A DNA stretch of 64,000 bases from Marinobacter fuscus (GTDB lineage: Bacteria; Pseudomonadota; Gammaproteobacteria; Pseudomonadales; Oleiphilaceae), in the NCBI RefSeq assembly GCF_003007675.1, contig NZ_PXNP01000009.1:248001-312000 (forward strand). The letters run 5' to 3'. Every line of letters begins with the position of its first letter. Position 1 is the first letter of the stretch. The position numbers and the translations under genes are program-made. Below are positions 54,652 through 64,000 of this stretch, piece by piece. The notes beneath the pieces are model-generated. The model saw nothing but the letters and a program-made list of their open reading frames with translations, had not been told where the DNA came from and did no database searches.

Positions 54652-55860
54652 GTGTCTGTCGCTGCCCAATCGGCGACCACTGCATCGCCACCGCCAGCAC
54701 GCCTGCTGCCGGTGGCGATCTTGCTCTGGTTTGCCGGTGTTTACCTGCGTATCCCGGTGCTGGTGGCTCCACCACTGGCGCCGTTTATCGGCGACGATCT
54801 CGCACTGTCCCAAACCCTGACCGGCGCCCTCACTACTCTGCCCATCCTGATGCTGGCCATTGGTGCCATGCCCGGCTCTCTGGCAATTTCACGCATTGGC
54901 CCAAGAAACACCCTGGCATTAGCCATGGTCATTATGGTGGTCGGCTCGGCCGGGCGGGGCCTGGTGCCCGATACTCTGACACTGATGATTGCCAGTGCGG
55001 TCATGGGCCTGGGGGTGGCAATGATGCAACCGGCGTTACCAGCACTGCTGCCCCGCTGGTTGCAGCCACACCACATAGCGCTGGGCTCGGCCATTTACAT
55101 GAACGGCCTGTTGATGGGCGAATTTATCGGCGCGGGTATTACTCTGCCGCTGGTCATGCCTCTGTTCGACAACAGTTGGCGAGCCACACTGATCGCCTGG
55201 TCGCTGCCCGCGCTGGTGGTGGCGGCCGCGCTGTATCTGCCGAAGCGGGATTTCGCTCCGCCCACCCGCAGGGGCGCCTGGCTGCCCGACTGGAAGAACC
55301 CGCTGACGCTGCGCCTCGGCCTGCTGCTGGGATTGTCCGGCTGTATGTTTTTTGGCCTGAATGCCTACATGGGCAATCTGTTGGAGCAACAAGGGCAGTT
55401 CGACCGACTGCCGGAAGCGCTGTTCTGGTTCAACGTAGCCCAGGTGGCAGCCTCTCTGCTTATGCTGAAAATGGCCAGGGCCTGGGTCGGCCAGCGCGAA
55501 CCCATCATTGTTCTGGCCAGCCTGAGCATTGCCGGCACCATTGGTATCTTGTTGCTGGATGGCTGGTGGTCCATTGCCAGCGCCGCCTTCATGAGTTGTG
55601 TCGCAGGCATGCTGCTGATTCTGATGGTGGCCCTGCCACCGCTTCTGGTGAGTTCATCGGAAACCGGGCGGCTATCGGCAGGCACCTTCCTCGTGGGCTA
55701 CACCATGGCCTTCTCGGTGCCTATGCTTGGGGGCGTTATCGCTGACTGGTCCGGCGACACCCGCCACGCCATTCTTACCATGATTGCCTATAGCCTGCTG
55801 GTGCTGCCGCTGGCCTTTACGCTGGATCTGACACGAAAAAAGGATCAGCCCGCAGACTGA
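54652..55860 (+). CDS. MFS transporter (CynX/NimT-like)
   Basis: 402 residues from GTG 54652, with about 12 membrane helices. 'LLWFAGVYLRIPVLVAPPLAPFIGDDLALSQTLTGALTTLPILMLAIGAMPGSLAISRIGPR' is typical of the CynX/NimT group, which includes cyanate and other small-anion transporters. Probably co-transcribed with ectC (5-base gap), so export or import of ectoine-related compounds is possible but unproven. Confidence 0.85.
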   Translation: MSVAAQSATTASPPPARLLPVAILLWFAGVYLRIPVLVAPPLAPFIGDDLALSQTLTGALTTLPILMLAIGAMPGSLAISRIGPRNTLALAMVIMVVGSAGRGLVPDTLTLMIASAVMGLGVAMMQPALPALLPRWLQPHHIALGSAIYMNGLLMGEFIGAGITLPLVMPLFDNSWRATLIAWSLPALVVAAALYLPKRDFAPPTRRGAWLPDWKNPLTLRLGLLLGLSGCMFFGLNAYMGNLLEQQGQFDRLPEALFWFNVAQVAASLLMLKMARAWVGQREPIIVLASLSIAGTIGILLLDGWWSIASAAFMSCVAGMLLILMVALPPLLVSSSETGRLSAGTFLVGYTMAFSVPMLGGVIADWSGDTRHAILTMIAYSLLVLPLAFTLDLTRKKDQPAD

Positions 55861-55866
55861 TCCTTT
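55840..55866. terminator. terminator at the end of the ectC-MFS unit
   Basis: GGATCAG (55842-55848) pairs with CTGATCC (55857-55863), preceded by AAAAAA and followed by TTT. It overlaps the last codons of the MFS gene and can act in both directions for the convergent decarboxylase gene. Confidence 0.75.
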
Positions 55867-55911
55867 CCAGGTTTCATCGTCAGGCTCTGGCCGTTGGGCC
55901 AGAGCACTGAT

Positions 55912-57087
55912 TCAGAGGTAATAATCTTTCAACGGAGGAAAGCCGTTAAACTCGATGGCGCTGTAGGTGGTGGTGTAGGCGCCGGTCGATAGCCAGTACA
56001 TCCGGTCGCCAATCGCCAGGTTCAGCGGCAGCGGGTACTTGTGGTGCTCATACATGATGTCGGCACTGTCACAGGTCGGCCCGGCAATAACACAGTCCTC
56101 GCCTTCACCGGTCTTCTCGGTCCAGATCGGGAACTTGATGGCCTCATCCAGCGTCTCGATCAGCCCCGAAAACTTGCCCACATCGGTAAACACCCACCGG
56201 TGCAGCGCGGTACGGGATTTCCGGGAAATCAGCACCACCTCGCTCACCAATACTCCGGCATTGGAAATCAGTGACCGCCCCGGCTCAATAATGATCTCCG
56301 GCAGTTCGTCGCCGAAATCCTCATGCAGGAACCGGGCGATTTCCTCCGCGTACACCGCCAGTTCGTTGGTGCGGGTGATGTAGTTGGCCGGAAAACCACC
56401 GCCCATATTGATCATTTTCAGCTCGATGCCGTCTTCTTCTTTCAGGCGCTCGAAGATCACCTTTACCTTGTTCAGGGCCGCGTCCCAGGCACCGATTTCC
56501 CGCTGCTGGGAACCCACATGGAAAGACACGCCATAGGGCACCAGCCCCAGATCCCGGGCCAGAATCAGCAGATCCATGGCCATGTCGGTCTGGCAGCCAA
56601 ACTTGCGGGACAGCGGCCAGTCGGCGGTCAGGGTGCCTTCCGTGAGGATACGCACATACACCTTCGAACCCGGTGCCGCCTTGGCAATGTTGCGCAGGTC
56701 CGCCTCGGAATCGGTGGCAAACAGGCGCACGCCCTTTTCATAGAAGGTGCGGATGTCCTTTGCCTTCTTGATGGTATTGCCGTAACTGATGCGATCCCCG
56801 GTTACCCCCAGCGCCATCACCTTGTCCAGCTCATACACCGACGCAATGTCGAAATTCGCCCCCTTGTCCCGCAGCATGGTCAGAATCTGCGGGGCCGGGT
56901 TGGCCTTCACCGCGTAGTACACACTGGCGTAGGGAAAGCCTTCCACCAGCTCCTGGTACTGGCGGTCGATGGTCTGGGTATCGATCACCACAAACGGCGT
57001 TTCCTTGCCATCGGCAAAGTCTTTGATCCGCTTGAAGGTCTCGGCGCTGTAGTAATCGGCAATATCGGCGTTGGGGGTCTGGAGCAT
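55912..57087 (-). CDS. ornithine/lysine-type decarboxylase (fold III, PLP)
   Basis: 391 residues from the ATG at 57087 (MLQTPNADIADYYSAETF), with GGGAGGGAC upstream; the frame to 57243 is unlikely. PLP Lys in 'VYYAVKANPAP', 'SFHVGSQQ', phosphate-binding 'GGGFPANY', 'EPGRSLISNAG' and the catalytic Cys in 'GPTCDSADIMYE' define alanine-racemase-fold ornithine/lysine decarboxylases. Polyamine (putrescine/cadaverine) synthesis. Ornithine is the likelier substrate but is not proven by sequence. Confidence 0.9.
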   Translation of the reverse strand: MLQTPNADIADYYSAETFKRIKDFADGKETPFVVIDTQTIDRQYQELVEGFPYASVYYAVKANPAPQILTMLRDKGANFDIASVYELDKVMALGVTGDRISYGNTIKKAKDIRTFYEKGVRLFATDSEADLRNIAKAAPGSKVYVRILTEGTLTADWPLSRKFGCQTDMAMDLLILARDLGLVPYGVSFHVGSQQREIGAWDAALNKVKVIFERLKEEDGIELKMINMGGGFPANYITRTNELAVYAEEIARFLHEDFGDELPEIIIEPGRSLISNAGVLVSEVVLISRKSRTALHRWVFTDVGKFSGLIETLDEAIKFPIWTEKTGEGEDCVIAGPTCDSADIMYEHHKYPLPLNLAIGDRMYWLSTGAYTTTYSAIEFNGFPPLKDYYL

Positions 57088-57261
57088 GGGTGGTGTGTCC
57101 CTCCCTGGGGCAAACAACCATAGAAAAAGGCACTGCAGACAGACCGCAGCGCCGGTAAGATTTCGCGAGTTTCGGGCTTTTTTTCTGCGCGGCAAATGCG
57201 CAGTTATACCCATCAAGATTAGCTCAAATTTACCGGGTCGCACGCTTCGCGACCGGCGGCA

Positions 57262-58080
57262 TCAAACCGCCACCGGCCAAAGGGGTGGGGGCTCAACCGG
57301 GCCATCCGGATCTCGCGGACAACTCTGGCTGTGCAGGTACGCCAGAATCGCCGCCTGCAGCTCGTTCCCCTGGCCCAGCCCCTGATTGCCGAACAAGCGG
57401 TTGAATTCCAGCACATAGGGGTAACCCTCCACCAGGGCAATATCAAAGCCTGCGTGATCCACACCTAACGCCCGGGCCAGGCGCAACGCCAGTTCCGTTG
57501 CTGCCAACGGCACCTCGCCGGTCACAATCTGGCCGCCTTTCGCCACGTTGTTGTAGAAACCCTGTTCCGCCTGGGTTCGCCAGTAGGCCGTCACCACCTG
57601 ATCCCCGATGATAACCACCCGCACGTCCCGGTCGATAGGCAGGTATTCCTGCACGTAGAGCACGTCGGTGCGCTCACAGTATCTCTGCCAGTCGGCGCGG
57701 GATTCAATCAACCACACACCGTCACCCATACTGGCTTTCGGCAGCTTGGCAACAAACGGCAGGGCCATGGCCTCCCAGAGCGATTCCCGCTCCCGCGGGC
57801 CGTTAGCCTCGATGATTGTCCAGGGCGTGTGCTCGGGCGCCACGGTCTGGAAAGCCCGGGTCATTTCCACCTTGTCGTGACCAATGCGGTAGCTGGCAAC
57901 ACTGGGAAAAATCCGGCATTTCAGGCCATGTACCAGCGCACTGATCTGCCAGTATTCGGGAAACAACACCCAGTCGGCCTCTCTGAGCAGAGGTTTATGG
58001 TTCAGAAAGTGCTCAGGCTTGAGCACGGTGGTGTCGGGAAATCCCAGAGTACGAAACACGTTGAAGGAGACAAGTTGCAT
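57262..58080 (-). CDS. RimK-like ATP-grasp protein
   Basis: 272 residues from the ATG at 58080 (MQLVSFNVFRTLGFPDTTVLKPEHFL). ATP-grasp elements: 'LPFVAKLPKASMGDGVWLI', 'VLYVQEYLPIDRDVRVVIIGDQVVTAYWR', 'GFYNNVAKGGQ' and 'GVDHAGFDIALVEGYPYVLEFNRLFGNQG', as in RimK/lysine-biosynthesis ligases. Probably an amino-acid or peptide ligase, substrate unknown. It lies upstream of the decarboxylase on the same strand. Confidence 0.82.
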   Translation of the reverse strand: MQLVSFNVFRTLGFPDTTVLKPEHFLNHKPLLREADWVLFPEYWQISALVHGLKCRIFPSVASYRIGHDKVEMTRAFQTVAPEHTPWTIIEANGPRERESLWEAMALPFVAKLPKASMGDGVWLIESRADWQRYCERTDVLYVQEYLPIDRDVRVVIIGDQVVTAYWRTQAEQGFYNNVAKGGQIVTGEVPLAATELALRLARALGVDHAGFDIALVEGYPYVLEFNRLFGNQGLGQGNELQAAILAYLHSQSCPRDPDGPVEPPPLWPVAV

Positions 58081-58235
58081 GGAAGGCGCCACACAAAAGG
58101 AAGAAATTGGCGGCATTTTATCCAGCTTTTTGCCGCTGGCAAGCAGTATTTTTGCGCCAACTTGACTGATCTCATGGCGGCAGCAAAACAAAGTAATAAT
58201 AATTTGCATTACAGATAACCATTGAGGAATTCTCC

Positions 58236-58607
58236 ATGAAAACACCGTTTATGCTGGCCGCTGCCACCGCCGCTCTGATGTTCACTCTGCCAGCGGCTGC
58301 CGATGACGAGTACAGCCATTTCAAAGGCGAACCGTCGAAAACCCTGGCTCAGGCCGTGGCCAATTTCTCGGAGTACAACCACCGCCTGGAGCAGGTTCTG
58401 GCAGGCGAGCTGACGCCGGAAGCCATGAACGAGGTTCATCAGCTGACTTACACGCTGGAGAATGCTCTGGGCAAACTGGATGACGAACTGGAAGACATTG
58501 CCGAACGGCTGGAAAAAGTCCACAAGGCCTCCGAGCACGCAGCCCCGGATACGGTCAGGCAGCAGGGCGCCGTGTACCTGGAGAAAAGCCGCACCATCAT
58601 CCGCTGA
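58236..58607 (+). CDS. periplasmic helical protein, unknown (DUF6746-like)
   Basis: 123 residues. Signal peptide (MKTPFMLAAATAALMFTLPAAAD), then an all-helical region with 'SKTLAQAVANFSEYNHRLEQVLAG' and 'VHQLTYTLENALGKLDDELEDIAERLEKVHKASEH'. Weak resemblance to the DUF6746 group. No Cys, no CxxCH, so not a cytochrome despite the cyt-b562-like helix pattern. Function unknown. Confidence 0.75.
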   Translation: MKTPFMLAAATAALMFTLPAAADDEYSHFKGEPSKTLAQAVANFSEYNHRLEQVLAGELTPEAMNEVHQLTYTLENALGKLDDELEDIAERLEKVHKASEHAAPDTVRQQGAVYLEKSRTIIR

Positions 58608-58617
58608 AGCGCGTTAT

Positions 58618-61092
58618 TCAGGGCGCCGGGCGTTTCTTGGTGCCCTGCTGGGCCGGGGCGGTGAGCGGATCTTCCGGCCAGGGGTGTTTGGGGTAACGGC
58701 CCCGCAGTTCCTTGCGAACCTCCGGGTAGGCGTTCTGCCAGAAACTGGCCAGATCCGCCGTCACCGCCAGCGGCCGCTGCGCGGGTGACAACAGATGAAT
58801 CACCACCGGCACCTGACCACCCGCCACAGTCGGGGTGTCGGTCCAGCCGAACAACGCCTGCAGTTTCGCCGCCAGCACCGGGCCATGATCCTGAGTGTAA
58901 TCCAGCGACACTTTCTGTCCCGTGGGAATACTCAGGGCCCGGGGTGCCAGGCTTTCCAGCTGTTGCTGCCGGGGATAATCCAGCAATGAAGCCAGTGCCG
59001 GAAGCAGATCCAGCCGGGTAATGTCCGCCCACCGCTGCGAACCCGCCAGAAAAGGGCCCAGCCAATGTTCAAGGCTATCCAGCAGAGCCTGATCGTCCAC
59101 GTCAGGCCAGTCACCCGGGAACCGGTTGGCCAGCAACCGCACCCGGGCCTGCCATTGGCGGCTGGCATCGGTCCAGGGCAGGCTGTCCAGGCCCTTGCGC
59201 CGAATAGCGTCCAGCAAGCCCTGCTGAATGAGCTCCGGGGCCACCTGAGCCAGCGGCTGCTCCGCCAGAATGAGCGCACCCAGCTTGCGCACCTCACGGG
59301 CCACAACGCGGCCCCGGTGGTCATCCCAGAAGGCCTCGTCGCCGTACTGGATGTGCCCGGCCAAGTCCTGTTCCAGATCCGCAAGGCTCACCGGTGCTGC
59401 CAGATAAATCGTTGCCTCCCGGGCCTTGCCATCCAGATCCGCCGCCACCAGCCAGTCTTCCCGGGCCAGGGGATCGTCGTCCCGCAGCAGGGCACCTTTG
59501 CCGTTACTCAGCTGATAGCGGGGCGCCGAACCTGCCCGGCGACGGGCAATGCGATCGGGATAAGCCTGGGCCAGCACCCGGCCAACCTCAGTGGCCGAGG
59601 GTAGGTCGGTTTTCAGGGCAGCCCGGCACAGCCGCTTGACCGCCTGTCGCAGCGCCTTTAAGCGGGCTGCATCCAGCCCCCGGGGCCCGGCTTCCCCCCG
59701 CAGTAGCCGCACCCGTTCCTGCAGATCGGCCCCGGCACCAGGGCCCAGAAGATCCCGTTCTTCCAACAAGGCCGCCAGTTCCGCCGCCAACTGGCCCAGC
59801 CCCAGGGCGCGGCCCCGAAGCACCATATGGGCCAGGCGCGGGTGCAGGCCAAGCTCCCGAGCAGCCTTGCCATGTTCGGTGATGGCGCCCTCGGCATCGA
59901 GCATATCCAGCCATTGCAGCAAACCCACCGCCTGTTGCCAGTGGGCCGCCGGGGGCGGATCAACCCAGGCCACCTGTTCCGGCGCCCGGGCACCCCATTG
60001 GGCCAGTTCCAGCACCAGGGGCGCCAGATCCGCCGACTGGATTTCTGGCGGCGTGTAGTCCGCCAGCCCAAACTGCTCCGACTCGCTCCACAACCGGTAA
60101 CACACCCCCGGTTCCACCCGGCCCGCCCGGCCCTTGCGCTGCTCAGCCGAAGCTTTCGACACCCGGCCGGTGATCAGCCGGGTCATGCCGCTGTTGGCAT
60201 CGAACACCGCCCGGCGCTGCTGGCCAGCGTCAATCACCACCCGAATACCTTCGATGGTCAGGCTGGTCTCGGCGATGGCGGTGGCCAGTACCACCTTGCG
60301 GGTGCCCTCCGGCGCCGGGGCGATGGCACGGTCCTGCTCGTCGGATTTCAGATTGCCGTACAGCGGCGCCAGCCGGGTATTACCGGGCAGCTGCCCCGCC
60401 AGTTGCTGCGCGACCCGGCGAATTTCACCGGCACCGGGCAGAAACACCAGCAATGAACCAGGCTGGCTTTGCAGGGCCTCCTGAATAACTTGCACTGTAT
60501 GCTCCACTGGCCGGGTGTTGCGGGGCATTGGCTGATAGATTTCCGCCACCGGAAACGCCCGGCCCGCACTGGTAATCACCGGCACCTCGCCCAGTACCCG
60601 GGCAATAGGCGCCGTATCCAGCGTCGCCGACATCACCAGCAGACGAAGGTCTTCCCGCAATGCCTGCTGGCTTTCCCGCACCAGGGCCAGGCCCAGATCC
60701 GCCTGCAGAGATCGTTCATGGAACTCGTCAAACAGCACCGCCGCGTAGTCTTCCAGCATGGGGTCGTTCTGGATCAGGCGGGTGAGAATGCCCTCGGTCA
60801 CCACTTCAATCCGGGTGTTGGCGGACACCCGGGTATCCAGACGGGTGCGGTAGCCCACGGTCTGGCCGGCGGTTTCACCCAGTTGCTGGGCCATAAAGCG
60901 CGCAGCAGACCGGGCGGCCAGGCGCCGGGGTTCCAGCATCAGGATTTTTCGATCGCCGCGCCAGGGTGCGTCCAGCAACGCCAGCGGCACCCGGGTGGTT
61001 TTACCGGCGCCGGGCGGCGCCTGGAGCAGCACCGTGGTGGTGCGGGCCAGGGTTTGAGTCAGTTCGGGAAGAATCGAGTCTATCGGAAGCAT
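58618..61092 (-). CDS. hrpB: ATP-dependent helicase HrpB
   Basis: 824 residues, the usual HrpB length. DEAH-box helicase: Walker A 'QAPPGAGKTT', DEFH motif 'VLFDEFHERSLQ', SAT 'VMSATLD', motif V/VI 'ATAIAETSLTIEGIRVVIDAG' and 'QRKGRAGR'. The C-terminal HrpB domain 'VDQALLDSLEHWLGPFLAG...SLDYTQDHGPVLAAKLQALFG' is present. RNA-related helicase of unknown cellular role. Confidence 0.95.
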   Translation of the reverse strand: MLPIDSILPELTQTLARTTTVLLQAPPGAGKTTRVPLALLDAPWRGDRKILMLEPRRLAARSAARFMAQQLGETAGQTVGYRTRLDTRVSANTRIEVVTEGILTRLIQNDPMLEDYAAVLFDEFHERSLQADLGLALVRESQQALREDLRLLVMSATLDTAPIARVLGEVPVITSAGRAFPVAEIYQPMPRNTRPVEHTVQVIQEALQSQPGSLLVFLPGAGEIRRVAQQLAGQLPGNTRLAPLYGNLKSDEQDRAIAPAPEGTRKVVLATAIAETSLTIEGIRVVIDAGQQRRAVFDANSGMTRLITGRVSKASAEQRKGRAGRVEPGVCYRLWSESEQFGLADYTPPEIQSADLAPLVLELAQWGARAPEQVAWVDPPPAAHWQQAVGLLQWLDMLDAEGAITEHGKAARELGLHPRLAHMVLRGRALGLGQLAAELAALLEERDLLGPGAGADLQERVRLLRGEAGPRGLDAARLKALRQAVKRLCRAALKTDLPSATEVGRVLAQAYPDRIARRRAGSAPRYQLSNGKGALLRDDDPLAREDWLVAADLDGKAREATIYLAAPVSLADLEQDLAGHIQYGDEAFWDDHRGRVVAREVRKLGALILAEQPLAQVAPELIQQGLLDAIRRKGLDSLPWTDASRQWQARVRLLANRFPGDWPDVDDQALLDSLEHWLGPFLAGSQRWADITRLDLLPALASLLDYPRQQQLESLAPRALSIPTGQKVSLDYTQDHGPVLAAKLQALFGWTDTPTVAGGQVPVVIHLLSPAQRPLAVTADLASFWQNAYPEVRKELRGRYPKHPWPEDPLTAPAQQGTKKRPAP

Positions 61093-61144
61093 GACGCTGA
61101 GTTTCGGCCGGAATGAGACGGCAGTTTATCATGCCAGTGCTGGC

Positions 61145-62347
61145 TCATGAGCGGCTGTGCCAGGCCTCCGGCCGGGGCACAAAGAACGCGAACAGCAATC
61201 CGAACGCCAACGCTGCTACCCCGATGCCGAAAGCCGACACCAGTGTGCCACCGGCATCGAGCCACTGCTTGGTCAGCCAGGGGCCGACCATCTGGGTGAA
61301 GCCGTAGAGCGCGACCATGGCCGCCGACAAACGCGGCCCCTGGTGCGGGTGCAGGGCGCGGCCGATGCGCTGGGTCAGTAAGACCGTCCCAACAAAGGTG
61401 CTGCCCACCAGCAAGCCACAGAGCACCAGGCCCAATGGCCCTGGCCAGATCACCGATGCCACCACCCCCGCCAGCTGAATGATGAAATTAAGGCGCAGGG
61501 CTGGCAAATCGCCCATTTTCGCGCCCAGCTTGTTCCATATCCACGGGGCCGGAATGGTACACAGGGCAACGATCACCCAGGTACCGTCCAGCAAGGCGTG
61601 TTCATCTGGCAGCACCTGTTTCGCCAACAGCGGCAGAAAGGTCATGGGCAGGATATAACCGAGCCCGGCACCGGCATAGGACAGAAACAGCGGGATGCTG
61701 GCCCGGTCAAGTAAGGGAGTATTCACTACCGCCTGGCCGGTATCGGTTTGCTGGCGTACCGGCACATCCAGTTGGCGCAGTTTCATGGCGCCCCACCAGG
61801 CCAGCGGAATCGACAGCAGGGCCGCTGGCCACCAGCGCTCGGCCCCGGTCAGCAGGTCGGCGGTGCCAGTTACCAGGCCGCTGGATATCAGCAGCCCCAT
61901 ACCAACACCGATGTACACCAGACCACTCAGGGATGCCCGGTTGCGCCAGACCAGCCATTCCAGAATCAGCGCCGGTGCCTGCACGAACACCACGCCATTG
62001 GCAACACCATTGAGCCAGCGAATGAACGAAATCAGGGTGAGCTGGTCTGTTTGCGTGGTCACCAGCGTGGTCACCACATGCACGGCCATAAACAGCGGTA
62101 ACATCACCCGTATCTGGTCAATACGATGCCAGCGAATGGCCAGCATGGCCCCCATCAGATAGCCCAGGTAGTTCCAGGTGGCCACAGCGGCGCCGTCGGC
62201 GGCATCAAACTGGTTATCCGCTACCAGATAGGGCAACAGGGGCGTGTATATGAACCGGCCAAGACCGTGCACTACCATCAACACCAGGCCGCCCGCCAGC
62301 AATACGGTAAACAGTTGTCTGGGTGTGGTGTTCGGTGCCGAAGTCAT
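61145..62347 (-). CDS. MFS transporter (YbfB/YjiJ family)
   Basis: 400 residues with 12 predicted membrane helices. 'GLGRFIYTPLLPYLVADNQFDAADGAAVATWNYLGYLMGAMLAI' is the start typical of the YbfB/YjiJ group. Substrate unknown; no regulator adjacent. Confidence 0.85.
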   Translation of the reverse strand: MTSAPNTTPRQLFTVLLAGGLVLMVVHGLGRFIYTPLLPYLVADNQFDAADGAAVATWNYLGYLMGAMLAIRWHRIDQIRVMLPLFMAVHVVTTLVTTQTDQLTLISFIRWLNGVANGVVFVQAPALILEWLVWRNRASLSGLVYIGVGMGLLISSGLVTGTADLLTGAERWWPAALLSIPLAWWGAMKLRQLDVPVRQQTDTGQAVVNTPLLDRASIPLFLSYAGAGLGYILPMTFLPLLAKQVLPDEHALLDGTWVIVALCTIPAPWIWNKLGAKMGDLPALRLNFIIQLAGVVASVIWPGPLGLVLCGLLVGSTFVGTVLLTQRIGRALHPHQGPRLSAAMVALYGFTQMVGPWLTKQWLDAGGTLVSAFGIGVAALAFGLLFAFFVPRPEAWHSRS

Positions 62348-62436
62348 GGATGCCCGCCGTGAGGTTGACGAAACCGGGCAGTGTAGAGAAGGAATGCAGG
62401 TTTGTCAGTGTGACCTTGGCCTTAATCCCGCCAGCT

Positions 62437-63090
62437 TCAGCCCTTGCGGTTGGCATCCGCCCATTGATAAATGCGCTCAAACGCCTTGGCCAGTTCCGCC
62501 GGTTTATGCGGCGGCTGGATCAGTGCCTGCACTTCGCCCCGGGGGTTCAGCAGCGCAAAATGGCCACTGTGATCCACCAGCAACTGGCCATCCACTTCGC
62601 GATGGACAAATACCGCGCTGACGCTCTTGGCAACGGCCCTCAGCATATCCAGATCGCCGGTCAGGCCATGGAAGTGTTCGCCAAAGAACCCGGTATAGGC
62701 TTTCAGTTTTTCCGGGGTGTCGTGTTCCGGATCAGCGGTAATCAGCAGGTAGTCCGGCTGGGGGAGTTCTGCTGGCAACAGTTGATCGGTGCGCCGGAGG
62801 TTGGCCATGGCGGCCGGGCAGATATCGGGGCAGTTGGTGTAACCCACAAACACGAACGTCCAGCGGCCCTTGAGGTCTTCGCGGGTAACGGTCTCACCCT
62901 GCTCGTTGGTGAGGGTAAACTCAGTAAGTGGCCGGGGCTGGTCATAGACATAGGCGTTGTACTGGCTCAGGTCCGGCGCCGGTGAAGGTTCACTGCCGAC
63001 CAGAAACACCTGGCGCCCCACCGACAGGCCAAACACCAGCACCACCAGCAACAACAGAACAAACAAGGTAATCCGAATCGACCGCCCCAT
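62437..63090 (-). CDS. SCO1/SenC copper chaperone for cytochrome oxidase
   Basis: 217 residues, with one N-terminal membrane anchor (about 8-28) and a thioredoxin-like domain. Copper-binding CxxxC in 'GYTNCPDICPAAM' and the distant His in 'HREVDGQLLVDHSGHF' fit Sco proteins that deliver copper to the CuA centre. It follows heme O synthase 30 bases downstream, the usual order at the end of a cytochrome c oxidase cluster. Confidence 0.92.
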   Translation of the reverse strand: MGRSIRITLFVLLLLVVLVFGLSVGRQVFLVGSEPSPAPDLSQYNAYVYDQPRPLTEFTLTNEQGETVTREDLKGRWTFVFVGYTNCPDICPAAMANLRRTDQLLPAELPQPDYLLITADPEHDTPEKLKAYTGFFGEHFHGLTGDLDMLRAVAKSVSAVFVHREVDGQLLVDHSGHFALLNPRGEVQALIQPPHKPAELAKAFERIYQWADANRKG

Positions 63091-63120
63091 GGGGCCTCCC
63101 TGACAAGCCCGCTCCGGCCG

Positions 63121-64000
63121 TCAGGCCGGAATCAAGACATAGTGATCTACCAGCAACACCACAAACAGCGCCATCAGATAGGTGATAGAGTATTTGAAGG
63201 TGTTCAGTGCAACCCGCCGGTCATCCCCGCGCAACAGGCGTACGGCGTACTGCAGAAACCGCAAGCCTAGCGCCAGTGCGCCCACCAGGTAAATAGCGCC
63301 GGACATACCTGTGACAAAGGGTAGCAGGCTGACCGCCAGCAGCATCAGGGTGTACAGCAGAATGTGCAGTTCGGTGTAACGGTTGCCGTGGGTGACCGGA
63401 AGCATGGGGATACCGGCCTTGGCGTATTCTTCCTTGCGGTGAATGGCCAGTGCCCAGAAGTGCGGGGGAGTCCAGGCGAAGATAATCAGCACCAGCAGCA
63501 GCGCATGGCCATCCACCTGGCCGGTCACCGCCGTCCAGCCCAGCAAGGGCGGCATGGCACCGGCCAGACCACCAATAACAATGTTCTGGGGCGTCGCCCG
63601 TTTCAGAAACAGGGTATAAACACCGGCATAACCCACCAGGGATGCCAGGGTCAGCCAGGCGGTCAGTTCATTCACCTGCCAGATCAGTACTACCATTCCC
63701 AGTGCAGCCAGGCCGGAGGCGAACAATAAGGCATCCACAGTGGCAATGCGACCCGTTGCCACCGGGCGTTTGCGGGTGCGGGCCATCACGGTGTCGATTT
63801 TCCGATCCACCACATGATTAACCACCGCCGCCGCCCCGGCCAGCAGGGCAATGCCCAGATTACCGAACAGCAGTACCGACCAACCGGGAATTGCCGGGGT
63901 TGCCAGCAACATACCGATCACCGAGGTCAGGATCATCAGGGCCACCACCCGGGGCTTGGTAAGCTCCAGATAATCCCGCCAGGACAGCCCGGCTGCCTGG
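63121..64000 (-). CDS. cyoE: protoheme IX farnesyltransferase (heme O synthase), 5' end outside window
   Basis: At least 293 residues; the frame runs to the right edge. The first visible residues ([22 protein letters not shown]) include the family's conserved TKPR, so an internal ATG at 63948 is not the start. The prenyl-diphosphate motif '[23 protein letters not shown]' and '[23 protein letters not shown]' confirm CyoE/CtaB. About nine membrane helices. Supplies heme O for oxidase assembly. Confidence 0.94.
   Translation of the reverse strand, partial: QAAGLSWRDYLELTKPRVVALMILTSVIGMLLATPAIPGWSVLLFGNLGIALLAGAAAVVNHVVDRKIDTVMARTRKRPVATGRIATVDALLFASGLAALGMVVLIWQVNELTAWLTLASLVGYAGVYTLFLKRATPQNIVIGGLAGAMPPLLGWTAVTGQVDGHALLLVLIIFAWTPPHFWALAIHRKEEYAKAGIPMLPVTHGNRYTELHILLYTLMLLAVSLLPFVTGMSGAIYLVGALALGLRFLQYAVRLLRGDDRRVALNTFKYSITYLMALFVVLLVDHYVLIPA

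Overview
This 64 kb window looks like chromosome of a marine, heterotrophic gammaproteobacterium, most like Marinobacter. The evidence is the gene set: monomeric NADP isocitrate dehydrogenase, ectoine synthase, the DUF2868/DUF3482 pair, queE/queC, hrpB, nhaP2-type antiporter, 3-hydroxybutyrate oligomer hydrolase and a ctaB/SCO1 edge. The species call is inference from family content only. No integrase, transposase, phage gene or CRISPR array was seen.

Region 1 (1-13.1 kb) is a copper-resistance block: a YVTN beta-propeller protein and an ATP-grasp protein at the left edge, then minus-strand genes for a Cu(I) P-type ATPase, small membrane and metal-associated proteins, an APC permease, CopB, a Met/His-rich multicopper oxidase and a cupredoxin, and a divergent response regulator/kinase pair (CopRS-like). 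Three copies of one direct-repeat box (TTCAG-N6-TTCAGGTT, reading toward each gene) lie in front of the cupredoxin operon, the two-component operon and the second copper operon, so one regulator probably controls all three. The block ends 434 bp from the 3' end of a tRNA-Gly(CCC) gene, and base composition appears to change there, which suggests an island edge.

Region 2 (13.5-20.2 kb) concerns the cell envelope and ions: tRNA-Gly, a K+/H+ antiporter, an L,D-transpeptidase beside an Lpp/OprI-like lipoprotein ending in Lys, a broken nfeD-slipin locus, a second L,D-transpeptidase with a LysM-like region, and a TMEM165/GDT1-family Mn exporter under a yybP-ykoY Mn riboswitch, followed by a MarR regulator.

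Region 3 (20.3-38 kb) is mostly ordinary chromosome: transporters, WYL and AraC regulators, an ExeM/NucH nuclease, queE/queC, an exonuclease, a 7TM-DISM hybrid kinase with its membrane protein and CheY-like partner, a lipoprotein, a serine hydrolase, a diguanylate cyclase and YbaK.

Region 4 (38-51 kb) holds icd and then the most coherent system in the window: a five-gene operon (TRAP dctP-dctQ-dctM, 3-hydroxybutyrate dehydrogenase, acetoacetyl-CoA synthetase), a sigma-54 enhancer-binding protein and a lipid-anchored 3-hydroxybutyrate oligomer hydrolase. Palindromes of the form GTCCGG-N4-CCGGAC occur upstream of the operon, over the regulator's own start and upstream of the hydrolase. Both structural promoters carry sigma-54 elements with GG-N10-GC. 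Together they read as a self-contained regulon for breaking down, importing and oxidising polyhydroxybutyrate fragments.

Region 5 (51-64 kb) has the DUF2868/DUF3482 membrane-GTPase pair, an orphan ectoine synthase next to an MFS transporter, an ornithine-type decarboxylase, a RimK-like ATP-grasp protein, hrpB, a second MFS protein, SCO1 and a heme O synthase that runs off the right edge.
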